A stretch of 64,000 nucleotides of DNA from Cristatella mucedo (Eukaryota; Bryozoa; Phylactolaemata; Cristatellidae). The notes beneath the pieces are model-generated. The model searched no databases, was not told the origin of the DNA, and was given only the letters and a program-made list of their open reading frames with translations. A program made the position numbers and the translations under genes. Position 1 is the stretch's first letter. Every line of letters begins with the position of its first letter. Location of the stretch: the NCBI GenBank assembly GCA_009760855.2, contig WPIO01000051.1, positions 2,595,501-2,659,500 of the forward strand, given 5' to 3'. This document shows positions 53,870 to 64,000 of this stretch, piece by piece.

Positions 53870-54755
53870 TCGGTTACAACGATCTCAATTTTATCGGCTC
53901 TGCCAGCATCTGCACGAAATCTAGGTGTTCCAAAGTGACCTTTCATTGGATGACCACGTCAGCTCCACAATCGAGTCTGCCTACTTTCGGCTACATAACA
54001 TTGCTAAAATTCGGGCTTCTTTAGACAGGGATATCACATCTAAGTCGGTCCATGCATTTGTGACATTCGTCTTGACTACTGTAACTCACTGCTTGATCGC
54101 CTACCGGCCTGTGCACTCAGGCACTTACAGCTGGTGCAAAACTCTGCAGCTAGGCTTGTGTGTCGTGAGCATGGCAGTTGCCACATCACACCACTTATCG
54201 CCGACCTGCATGGCTCCCAGTCAAGCAACGCATCGACTTCAAGGTTTTGTCGCTCACTTTTAGGTCCTTCATTCTTTGGCTCCTGCCTACCTATCCGATC
54301 TTCTCCCTCAACCAGGCTCAGCATCGTGCCACCCGCTTTTCGGAATCTAACTGTTTACCTGCACCTCGTACAAACCTCAAATCCTTTGGAGATTTAGTTC
54401 GTATGCTCCCAAAGCCAGGAACTCACTCCCGACTTGCATCACGACATACCCTGACTTGATCACGTTTAAAAAGAAATTAAGAATGCACCTATTTATCACA
54501 GCATTTAGCGGGTCTCTGTGATTCGACCTTGATGTGCTTATGTATGCTGACACTGTGAATGCTGCCACTAACCATACTTGCATGCTGATACCCTGTGCAT
54601 GTTACCCCCGACCATGTTATTCTTGTTGTTTATTGAGAATGCTACCACTAACCATTCGATCGTGCTTCCTTTGCAGCAACTGTAAAGCACCTAGAAAGAG
54701 ATTGAGTTCTCCGAGGGTGCTTTATCAAATGTATTATTATTATTATCATTACCAT
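53870..54755 (+). mobile_element. L2 3' part
   Basis: Encodes [51 protein letters not shown] and the later L2 blocks with frameshifts. Tail and (ATT)n at about 54730-54750. Antisense within the intron of the unidentified gene at 52.8-55 kb. Confidence 0.88.
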
Positions 54756-54905
54756 CAAAGCAGCTCATCATTTATAGCTTAGTTGTAGGCACTGGTCTGC
54801 TATAAAATGTGTATGCAAAGTACAATTTGCATACAAATAACCCACTTGCAGTGTTATCGACCAGCCGGAGGAAGGATTTGTTCACATTGCATGAACATGT
54901 CTTAC

Positions 54906-54988
54906 TTGAGCAAACCAAATGAAAAGCACCTGAATGCCAGCCACCTCTGCTGGCAGAGCTGACTTCCCCCATAGCCACTATGACCAAG
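54906..54988 (-). CDS. Possible further upstream exon of the same gene
   Basis: 83 nt between an acceptor (gttagtgtag) and a good donor (CAA/GTAAGA). Two frames are open: one gives WHSGAFHLVCS, the other QLCQQRWLAFRCFSFGLL. Each fits one of the two acceptors of the exon at 53325-53374. The second reads more like a buried helix. The intron to the next exon holds L2 copies. Confidence 0.35.
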
Positions 54989-54989
54989 C

Positions 54990-55530
54990 TACACTAACTT
55001 CCTTTTTAGTTAAGATGCAGTCTCGTTGATAGCACAGCTGTGACACTCTTATTGAGAAGATGTTGTCAATGCTTTCCACAGTAATGGCAGTCAAGACGTT
55101 ATTCAGTTTATCAATTGTATTGCTAATCGATTATTTGTTAGATTCGTCATCTATTATTGTGGTAGTTTTGACAGATTAATAGCCACATTATTACTTAGAT
55201 TATTAGTAGTGTTATCATATATCTAAAATTCATATAACATAGTTAATACTTACTAGCTAGAATAACCATTAGCTAGATCAAGAAACATATAGTTGATCAT
55301 TGTTACTATAAGGGCTATTAAGAAGATCTGACTCATCAAGTGCTGAATTGCGTACATTAGCTGATTATTTTCCTCTTGCGGCTATGCACAGCCCCACTTT
55401 AAACAAAGGTCGCTGTCAATCAAATATTCTCCCATGATTGTATGCTGTCAAACCTATCATTATTAAGTTCTGCACATCTACCAAAACACAGATCTTATTC
55501 AGTCTGAAGTTTGTCCCTTTGATTTTCAAA
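54990..55530. other. Anonymous AT-rich sequence
   Basis: Nothing recognised. Confidence 0.3.
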
Positions 55531-55790
55531 AACTATAATAATAATAATGCACTTGATAAAGCACCATCAGAGAACTCAATCTCTTTCTAGGCGATTTACA
55601 TTTGCTGCAAAGGGAAACACAATTGAATTGTGAGTAATATAATGCTTGATAAACAACATGAATAACATAGTTAGGGGTGACATGCACAGGGTCAGCATGC
55701 AAGTGTGGTTAGTTTTCGATCCGTTGCTTGACTGGTAGCCAGTGCAGGTCGGCGAGATGTGGTGTGATGTGGCAACTGTGACGCTATCTG
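55530..55790 (-). mobile_element. L2 3' end with internal deletion
   Basis: The tail and 3' UTR (55535-55705) jump directly to the LADLHW-region block (gttgcttgactggtagccagtgcaggtcggcgag). About 450 bp of the ORF present in other copies is missing. Confidence 0.75.
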
Positions 55791-55799
55791 GGAATTGTA

Positions 55800-57660
55800 A
55801 AATTTAAAGACACGACACTTGATATTGATACTGTCTCCAAAAAATATCTTCCTTGCACCTACTGATCAATCCCCATTCCGATCTGACCTCACTAATAGAA
55901 TGTGACAACATGACAATAGCCGATGGTCTGAATGAGTTTGCTCCTCTGACTTAACACTTTGTACGCCCTGGCCCAGATGGCCAATGATTTGCTACACAAA
56001 TCCAACTAGCCATGACTATTAAGCATTAGTTTGAGAAAGCATAAAAGACCAGGACTGTCTGTCCATCGACTTGCATACGAGTACTATTGTAGGTCATAGC
56101 AATCCAAGCTAGCTAAGGACAATACTAGCGTCTAGAAGGTAATGAATCACAGATGCACAATCTAAAAAACCACGAACCATCTTCTTAACTGCTCGAAAGT
56201 CAGCAACTTGCCTAGCAATCCTTTCGCAATCTATTAGATGGTTTGTCTGGCTTTTTTGTCATCAAGATAGATAAGATCACATGTCATCGTTATTTAATTT
56301 CGTATGTAGATGGTGTGGAGATTATCCCTCAGTGGAACAGATAAAAATGAAGATCTTGACCTGTAGAGCCAATCTTAGCAATGGTTTAGCTGTCGGTGAG
56401 TCATTACAGCCGAACCTGGGCGAAGCTATACTCTTATATTCACGGTCATTCATTTTAAAATTGAATGTACCCACTATTTTTGGTGGGTACACTCAAGTAA
56501 TAAATAAGTACTTAGCCTCAGTTCTTTACCCTGCATCCTCCAAAAAAGCTGTGGTTAGGCCACGATTGATAATCTTAACACGGTTCACAGTTCACAGCAC
56601 TGAAAAAAAAGGCAGGCCATCAGCGATCGACTTTCGTGCTATCGACCAGATGTCTTTATTGACAAGATGCCCTTGCCTTTTCGACCTAAGCAATTATTTT
56701 ACCCCTAATATTTATTCTTAAAATGCGAGCAGCCACAATTTGTCCATAAAAGGCTCATAAGGCCCAGAAAAATAATGTTAGCTCGGCAGTCAGTAGGGGT
56801 ATGCCGAAATCGAAAGACGGTCTGCACCAGCAGTCCTGCGATGTAACCAGATCCAACAAAATCTTGGTGACCATACGATTCTCGATTGTCAATACAAATC
56901 CTGAGCTCTGCTACTAACGAGTCCGAGGATCGGCTAGCAGCTTGGAGGGCAGAGCTGGCCACTCGAAAGGTTGCCACCCTCCCAGACCATAATGACATCA
57001 AGAATCACTCAACTTATAGGTCTGACTCACGGAACGCAGAGGACAGCATCGGCTGGCAAATGGAAGCCATGCAGCATAGCATTGCACACCTAAATAAAGC
57101 GCTTACTCGCCAACGGCAACGTCACACACAACTATCGACATACAGACCACCTCTACAGAAGTGTGGGCTGTGAATGATAGGACTACATACGGTCTTCAAG
57201 GCAGTGCTGGACAAACATGACTCAAGTGCGTACAAAAGCGGTTGAAAGTGCAGTGCAAGTACTGCCAAGCATCGTGAAACGTACTACCAGACGCGCTGAG
57301 CGCCACTACGCACCTCGGTTGGATCTCGTTCATGCACTTGCCACGCCCTGTCGGCTCTGAACGTGCCTGCGACACCAAGGTGGCTGAAGTAACGCCAAGT
57401 ACGCCAAAGCCTGTCCGGCAGCGCTACATGCTTCGTGTTAGTCACCACTATGTGGTCGCCAAGATCACCTATCAATAAAGACGACGGTGCACTGAAAGCG
57501 CTAGGCGATCACAAAGAAGGCTGCAATAACCAGGAGTCAGCCAGGCACGAGCTAGTAAGAAGGATGCCCGAGCACTGCTGTCGAATGATTCCGGCAGCAA
57601 AAACAGCAGCCTTGTTATTTGCAAGCACTGACTGTCCCACAAAAGTCTCAACTTAGGCGT
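55800..57660. other. Unassigned region with several open frames
   Basis: The longest frame is 146 codons at 56281-56721 (plus). A hydrophilic frame (56886-57173, plus) and minus frames at 57196-57475 are also open. GC rises after 56880. None recognised; possible decayed transposon or exons. Confidence 0.2.
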
Positions 57661-58360
57661 ATACGTGTTTGTTGCACACGTCAAAACTGCCACATTACAC
57701 CATCTGCACCCGCTGCCTATCAAGCAGTGTATCGACTTCAAGATCAACCCGGCACTTAATTTTGAGTCCCTCCAGCCTACCAGACTAAATTACTTTTAGG
57801 TCAGGCTTCCTGTCACTGCCTCTTGCTCTCCTGGCTCTGGTCGATTGGTTGTGCCCACAACTGACTTCAAATCCCTTGGAGACCGTGCCTCCAGTTACTA
57901 TGCTTCCGAAGCTTAGAACTCACTATCGACTGACATCGCGTCATCTGATTTGACGACATTCAAGAACAAGATGAAAGCTTAACTGTGTTACACAGCCTTT
58001 GCTCTGTGCCAGTGAATTGTCTTTTTATGTGGTTGTGCATTATGAAACTGCACACGGTGTGGCTAAGGGCAACAACGGCCTGATCTTGAACATTGCCCCA
58101 GTGGATCTGTCTCATTTCCTGGGAGCTTTGCTTGCCTGTGCACGACTTGAGTGAGTGCTACCAACCGTTGGTCCCACTAACGAGCGGTCTCGAGAGTCTT
58201 CTGTGTACTTTTGCACGATTGTCTTAGCATAAAAATTGTATGGTTGTGCATGCTTGCCTAGACAAGATACTGTGCATTTCCTTTAACATCGCTTATTGCA
58301 TATCTTTCAGCAAGTTTTAAAGCCCTGCATGGAGATTGTTTTTGTAGGGTGATAAACAAA
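57660..58360 (+). mobile_element. L2 3' part, second subfamily
   Basis: Starts at the cacattacaccatctgcacccgctgcc block (HHLHPLPIKQCIDFK), passes the SLETVPPV/APKAW-like region and shares its tail with 46640-46700. It ends next to the minus-strand copy at 58370, tail to tail. Confidence 0.7.
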
Positions 58361-58369
58361 ACTTATTGA

Positions 58370-60003
58370 CTTTAATACTTACACATTTATATAGCACCCC
58401 AAGAGAATCAAATCTCTATCTAGGCACTTTAAACATTACATTACATATACTTTAAAAAAGAAGCACTATTTCCAACATACAGGCAAACAAAGGGCAATTC
58501 ACTCGGACAGAGCAAAAACTGTGTTGAACAGATAGATTTTCCACTTCTTTGTGTATGTCGTCAAATCAGGAGATGACGTGATGTCAGTTGGTAGTTAGTT
58601 CCAATCTTTGGAAGCATAGAAATTGCAATCTGACCATTTTCATGGGATTTGAAGCCAGTTAGAAGGACAACCAAATAAACCAGAGTTAGAAGAACAGGTA
58701 TGGTGGGTGCAACGGGAGGCCTGATTAGGAAGTTGCAAGAACATGGGCGGACTTGAGGTGAGTGAACAATCTAATAGTCGATGAGCTGTTTGAGGGGCAC
58801 CAATGCATATCGGCAAGCACTGTTGCAATGTGGCAGTTATGATGCTCACCAAAGACAAGCTGAGTTACCGAGTTTTGCACCAACTGTCGGCATTTTATTG
58901 AACAGGCAAAAAACCTGCTAGTAGTGAGTTACATAAATGTAGCCGGGATGTTTGGAATGCTTGAATAGCTTGGCTGTGGTATCCTTAGCTGAGCAATCGA
59001 ATTATCGCAATCTTGGGTAGGTGGACATAGGCAGATTTGTCTGTGAAGCTAATGATATCATCAAGTAAAGTCATTTTGGAAGATGACACGCAAATTTCCT
59101 GCAGAGGCTACAAGAGATATGCAGGCAGAGCCCTTTTTAAAGGTTGGGCTTTTCAATTTCTGAGTAACACTAAGCTTGCCTATAATTAGTAAGTTGGCTT
59201 TGTAGTCATTGCATTAATAGAAAGTTTGCTTCAATCCAAGAGTGCATAACAGCAATACATCCGGTAAGGGAGCTGACAGGAGTTTGAGATGCTGGAAGGT
59301 AGTGAAGGATCACCAGTACTGCTGCTTTTTAGCTGCATAAAAATGAAGGCCTAGATTGAGCTTTGCGATTACATCGGCAAGTCAGAGGGTTTAAATTGTG
59401 AAAAGAGAGACCCAAACTACATCCGAGGGTGCCCCTCCCCACTTCAAAGACTCACCAGATGATCATTTGTAGTTGACGTTACTCTTTATTAATTGTCCCA
59501 CTGAGATATGACCTAAACCAGTGTAGTGCTTTTGTTAATCGTCCTACTGAGATATGACCCAAACCATTGCAGTACCGTGCCTGTGATGCCTAGGTGAGGG
59601 GAACAGATATGCAAGAAGGATATGGCAATCAGATATCAAATGCTGCCGAGAGATCCAGGAGAACTAGCAGAGAGATTCTACATAACTCGGCATTCCTGTC
59701 ATCCCACACTTGCAGCAGTACTGAATCTATGTAGTGATTTACTCTAAAATTTCAATTGGAACTTGCCAGGTTTGCAGCTTTGATAAACGTGTTTCATAGG
59801 TATGCCACAACTTAGTTCCAGTGCCTTTGCTAAGAAAAGCAATAATAGAACTGGGAAAAAGCTGCTTAAATTCTCCTGGTCTAGTGCCGATTTCTTAAAA
59901 GAGTGGCCACACAACAGCCTCCTTGAATGATGTTGGGATAGATCCTGAGCCTGAGGAAAGATTTACTTTGTTAGTTATGCCCGGCAGCAGTAAATTTAGG
60001 CAG

Positions 60004-60081
<78 letters not shown>

Positions 60082-60440
60082 CAGAGACAGCGAGACAGAG
60101 AGAAGTGTAGATCTAGGGTCTAGAGGATAGCCTGCAAAGTAAGCTTCGAGATGAGAGCAGCAAAGGTAGGCTTGAAGGTAGACATTGAATGGAGGATAAG
60201 GAGTCCAGTGGGGATGTTGCCTTGGGGATAGAGTCTCATATATTATCTATTTCTTGTGACAAAGAAGCTAAAGCAAAACGACCACCGCAACCAATGCTAG
60301 GAATGGTGCTGACCTTGGTGCTGTTAAGGAGATGGTCGTTTAACATCAGTATTTTTGAATTGCTTATCTGCGATTGCATTACATTCTTATAGAAACTATA
60401 CTTGGTCTTAGCTAGGATGCATATTGCATACTATATGCAT
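58370..60440 (-). mobile_element. Longest L2 copy (RT plus upstream region), split by (GA)n
   Basis: The 3' end is near 58385 (tatatagcaccccaagagaatcaaatctctatctagg). Minus-strand blocks correspond to the 3' ORF, RT and upstream segments, and the upper part matches 29640-30360 by eye (agatccaggagaactagcagagagattct, gcaggcttgaagg). Many stops. A (GA)n array interrupts it at 60007-60100. Confidence 0.78.
60007..60100 (+). repeat. (GA)n microsatellite inside L2
   Basis: Dinucleotide array with degenerating CAGA edges. It creates an Arg-Glu frame that is not a gene. Confidence 0.95.
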
Positions 60441-60597
60441 TTGAAAAATTTGCTGCATAACATGTAAACTAAACAGTCAATACTGTATTACAGCATACGA
60501 TCTATTAGCTGAGAAAAAACGCATGCATTTAGCCAACATATGCATTTGGAGATTACAAATATGACAGGGCAGAGCCATTTTTTTTCCATTTTCAGTG

Positions 60598-60732
60598 ACC
60601 CCAAACCCCAAACCCCAAACCTCAAACCCCAAACCTCAAACCCCAAACCTCAAACCCCAAACCTCAAACCTCAAACCCCAAACCTCAAACCTCAAACCTC
60701 AAACCTCAAACCTCAAACCTCAAACCTCAAAC
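60598..60732 (+). repeat. Heptanucleotide tandem array (CCCCAAA/CCTCAAA)n
   Basis: About 19 seven-base units. The 5' part alternates CCCCAAA with CCTCAAA; the 3' part is almost pure CCTCAAA. The complementary strand reads TTTGGGG/TTTGAGG, G-rich like telomere repeats. It produces a Pro-Lys/Asn-rich frame that is not a gene. Confidence 0.95.
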
Positions 60733-61212
60733 TCCGATTGCCTACTGTAGGCCTGGTGACATTTAGCTACGGTATGCAATTAGAGAGTATGCATTTAGAC
60801 TGTGTTGACGGTACACTTGTTTACAGTGCAACGAAATACAAGCGGCAATCGAGAAGCATCGTTTAGTTAGGCCTCCCTCTGCTCCCCTTGGGTGCTGTCT
60901 CCTGCAAGTGCGACAAAAGCATGACTGCATCCCCTGAGAAGGGTCAAAATTCATTGATGATCATTTTTTGGCAGTAAATTTGTTGTTGTTGATGCGCTGC
61001 ACAAGCTGGTGGTGGGTTGAACTTACTGCAATAACCGCGTGATATTCGGCTACTGCTTAATTAAACATTCGATCTAAATGCACAATACAATAAGCACTTA
61101 GTAGTAACAAATGTATCTCCCTGCCGGTCTTCAAATCTCAGTCATAATAAAAGCTGCCACTCTTTAAGGAATTCACATCTTGCCTTAAGGAAGCACAGGA
61201 TTTCGTATTTGG

Positions 61213-61782
61213 ATGTGGTCATCTGTTGCTTTCACACTTGCTTTTCATTTACCCTACTGCTGTTATTCCAATAATGTAGAGAATGCAAGACAGACCATCA
61301 AAACGTGCTCGCGAGTCGAGTGCATGCTTCCAGGTGCGGCTGTGACCGACAGACGGCAGGCTGACAGTGGGCTGTCTGACAAACTCACTGAGAGGGTGAT
61401 AGATCGGCTTGTGTTGTCCCTTCAGGAAGGTGACCAGTTTGTCGGCACTTTGAAATGGGCACTGGCCTCTTGCATCGTACAGCCACCAGGTTCGAGCAAA
61501 CGTCATCCATTGCTGTGGGACAAAGAATATGGCACTCATTTCAGGTCAAACGAGCATAGACCACACCAAACCAAGCAAAGTCAGCCAAGCAGCACCAACC
61601 CACAGTACCAAGCAGCACCAACCCACAGTGATCTTCGAAGAGACACCGCGTACCCTCCCCACAAGGAAGAACTCGGGGCTAGGCCCAGCAGATTCCATCC
61701 AGCAGAAGCTGCTCTGGAGCAGGAGCAGGACAGGGGCACCTGTTCCTACTGGGGAGTGAGGGTACACTCCAGCTCACAGTGA
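61213..61782 (+). CDS. Hypothetical 189-codon open frame
   Basis: The middle is protein-like (DKLTERVIDRLVLSLQEGDQ, FVGTLKWALASCIV). The end is Gln/Pro/Ser-rich and contains a tandem 23-bp duplication (aagcagcaccaacccacagt). It is the longest non-repeat frame in the window. Its start lies in a hydrophobic stretch (FTLAFHLPYCCY) and the context shows no promoter. No family recognised. Confidence 0.3.
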   Translation: MWSSVAFTLAFHLPYCCYSNNVENARQTIKTCSRVECMLPGAAVTDRRQADSGLSDKLTERVIDRLVLSLQEGDQFVGTLKWALASCIVQPPGSSKRHPLLWDKEYGTHFRSNEHRPHQTKQSQPSSTNPQYQAAPTHSDLRRDTAYPPHKEELGARPSRFHPAEAALEQEQDRGTCSYWGVRVHSSSQ

Positions 61783-61789
61783 GCTTAAG

Positions 61790-63080
61790 TTCTTTGGTCG
61801 GGTAGGCCAATCGTGTGTATATTGCAGCTGAAGCTACTTGATTAACGTTGGTCTGACTACAGAAACTGTAGGATTTTATGGTTAGGCTTTTAGGCGATAG
61901 CCTTCGATCGGCAATAGAAACCGGGTAGTGAATATCGGATGGGTTTAATCTGCAGGTAGATCACGACCATTAGCAATCGCTAATACAGTGACAATTATAC
62001 ATGAATGCAAGTGTACACTTATCACTGATCAATGCTTTCGATGAATAAATAATGTGCTCAGGTAAGCTCTAAATTTACTCTAACTCCTAGCTAAAGCTGG
62101 TGAGAAAAATCATGGTGAACAACGTTCACTACTACTTTCGTCGGATTCCGCGTGGATCAACATCCTCTCAACAGAAAGTGCTTGCCTATTGGCAGCAAGC
62201 AGAACAGGCAAGAAAATGATGACTGGGCGCTGGGCTCAAACTGGTGTCGTTGCTTATCCACTCGATCTCAAACTTGGGTGAGTATGTGACTGCACAGAGA
62301 AAATAGCTAGCATAAAAGTGAAAAAAGATGCGAGAAGCACTGGAAGTTGCTAGGTATGGATAATGGAGTCATGCTTGCTATGTAACACAACGATAGGGTC
62401 ATAGAGCACTTACACTTCAAACACCAGTTGAGAAACTGTAGAAAAGACTGCCATGGCAGAAGTGCTATAAAAAAAATACAGCTTAATCGCTGAAGGGGTG
62501 CACCATGAAAGGAAGATCACTTTTGTCTGTTCCATTTTAGGATAAGCAATAGATAGGGCAAGCACACTACCCTGATGCCAGCCAGTAAATACACTAGCAT
62601 TACAAGCATTCTTTACAAAAAAAAATGTGGATACAGAAACGGCACAGTTGCGATCAGTCATCTCAAAACGGACAGTCTGTGGTATGCACATAAAGCTCAC
62701 ACAAAGAGCGTTAACACATGCGCAAACTTCTCAAGAAAGAACTTAGACCAACGGCACCATCACTTTTAAATCGAGGAAAACCAGCTGCATAATCATTATA
62801 AAACCCTTACACATAGCTTCAGTGATTAATAAAACTGAGCTCGTGCCATGCACGTATTTAGTCCTGGTAACGGCCAATTCCTTTAACAGAATGAATAGGA
62901 AACTCATCACAGGAACCCTTAATCACCCTGCTGGAATTATTGATCTTCAACCTTAACGAAAAACGCCGTAGTGGGACCCGAGTGCTCGTAATTTCGGATC
63001 TACTTTCATCGCCATCTGACGCTTACAGGTTTTAGATTTTTTTAAGATTGCTTCCACAGCCAGTTACCACATTCGCTCCC
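61790..63080. other. Anonymous AT-rich sequence
   Basis: Nothing recognised except the weak SINE-like segment listed separately. A splice-like TTTGCTGACAG before 63090 merges into L2. Confidence 0.25.
62185..62300 (-). mobile_element. Possible SINE copy
   Basis: On the minus strand gatcgagtggataagcaacgac and agtttgagccc are tRNA A/B-box-like at roughly correct spacing. Similarity to the other copies is weak. Confidence 0.25.
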
Positions 63081-63089
63081 TTTGCTGAC

Positions 63090-63830
63090 AGGAAAGGCTA
63101 GATGCATTCGTGACATCCCGTCTCGACTTCTGCAACTCACTGCTTACTGGCCTACCAGCATGTGCGATCAGGCGATTGCAGCTGGTGCAAAACTCGGCAG
63201 CTAGACTTGTCTGCCGTGAGCGGCGCAGTTGTCACATTACTCCACTTCTCGCCGACCTGCACTGGCTACCAGTCAAGCAACGGATTGACTTCAAGGTTTT
63301 GTCGCTCACTTTTAGGTCACTTCATTCTTTAGCTCCAGCCTATCTCTCAGATATACTACCCCATCAGGCCAAGCATCGTACCACCCGCTTTTCGGAATCC
63401 AACAGTCTACAAATACCTTGTACAAACCTTAAATCCTTTGGAGACCGTGCATTTAGTTCATATGCTCCCAAAGCCTGGAACTCCCTCCCGACTTGCGTCA
63501 GAACATCCCCCTGACCTGACCACATTTAAAAGGAACCTAAAAACACACCTATTTAGGACAGCATTTAGTGGGTCCCTGTGATTCGTCCTTGATGCGCTTA
63601 TGCGTGCTGACACTTTACATGCTGCCACTAACCACATTTGCATGCTGACCCTGTGCATGTCACCCCTAACCATATTATTCATTTCGTTTATTTTTCAAGC
63701 ATGATTTTACTTACCATTCAATTGCATTTCACTTTACAGCAAATGTAAAGCGCCTAGAGAGAGAGAGATTAAGTTCTCTGAGGGCACTTTATCAAGTGAA
63801 TTATTATTATTATTATTATTATAAAGATCT
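63090..63830 (+). mobile_element. Young L2 3' end with intact ORF segment
   Basis: An uninterrupted frame of 134 codons covers [36 protein letters not shown], the [19 protein letters not shown] block and [16 protein letters not shown], with one single-base slip after that. 3' UTR, tail and (ATT)n end at about 63825. Best-preserved copy here and a good subfamily reference. Confidence 0.93.
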
Positions 63831-63884
63831 CGCTAGTTCCTAGGCTCTCTCTCCCTCTCTTTCACTCACTCGCTCGCTCTCTAG

Positions 63885-64000
63885 GTTAGAATACTGCAAC
63901 TCTGTATTGCTAAGGCTGCCAAAAAAGCCTCGAGCCTCTTAAAATTATTAATAAATATGGCTACAAGTTTGATCGGTCAAATCTAAGAAAATCATGTATG
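63885..64000 (+). mobile_element. Divergent L2/CR1 fragment, cut by window end
   Basis: LEYCNSVLLRLPKK-like translation resembles the copy at 6960-7060 (LDYCNSL ... LPKK), a separate lineage from the main family. Confidence 0.45.

Noticed and set aside
60540-60866. Plus-strand frame with Pro-Gln-Thr-Pro-Asn-Leu-Lys repeats
   Set aside because: Translation of the heptamer array.
63110-63514. Intact 134-codon frame as a host gene
   Set aside because: It is the conserved 3' ORF segment of L2, present in many copies across the window.

Overview
This is eukaryotic, almost certainly metazoan, nuclear DNA. Genes are split by long introns with GT-AG boundaries, with one apparent GC-AG boundary. Intergenic and intronic DNA is packed with 3'-truncated L2/CR1-type non-LTR retrotransposons ending in (ATT)n tails, tRNA-derived SINE-like copies, a small mariner-like MITE and many microsatellites. 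There are no operons, Shine-Dalgarno sites or CRISPR arrays. The R7-type RGS gene points to an animal. Its divergence from vertebrate orthologues, and the abundance of L2, fit an invertebrate, possibly an early-branching one; that placement is inference.

Two genes are recognised. (1) On the minus strand, twelve coding exons between about 37.9 kb and 12.3 kb join in consistent phase into an R7-family regulator of G-protein signalling (RGS6/7/9/11 type): DEP, DHEX, a divergent GGL, RGS and a Ser-rich tail, about 521 residues. (2) On the plus strand at 39.6-41.5 kb, six exons encode a complete ALYREF/Aly mRNA export adaptor of about 306 residues: UAP56-binding motif, RRM, RGG-rich region and C-terminal motif. 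The two genes are divergent and flank a GC/CpG-rich interval (38.6-39.6 kb) that is the likely shared promoter region. They have no obvious functional link.

Region by region: 1-9.3 kb has a possible minus-strand gene of unknown identity (terminal exon at 1.1-1.26 kb, possible internal exon at 8.1 kb, GC-rich block at 8.5-9.3 kb) among several L2 copies. 9.3-12.3 kb is anonymous sequence plus very large (CA)n and (GA)n/(CAGA)n arrays. 12.3-38 kb is the RGS gene with L2 insertions of both orientations in its introns. 39-43.6 kb is ALYREF and its probable 3' UTR. 43.7-52.8 kb is mostly repeats and anonymous sequence. 52.8-55 kb carries the last exons of an unidentified conserved-looking minus-strand gene. 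55-64 kb is L2-dominated and includes an unusual telomere-like heptamer array at 60.6 kb.

All exon boundaries were read by eye from splice consensus, phase and similarity remembered from the families. No alignment or database search was possible.
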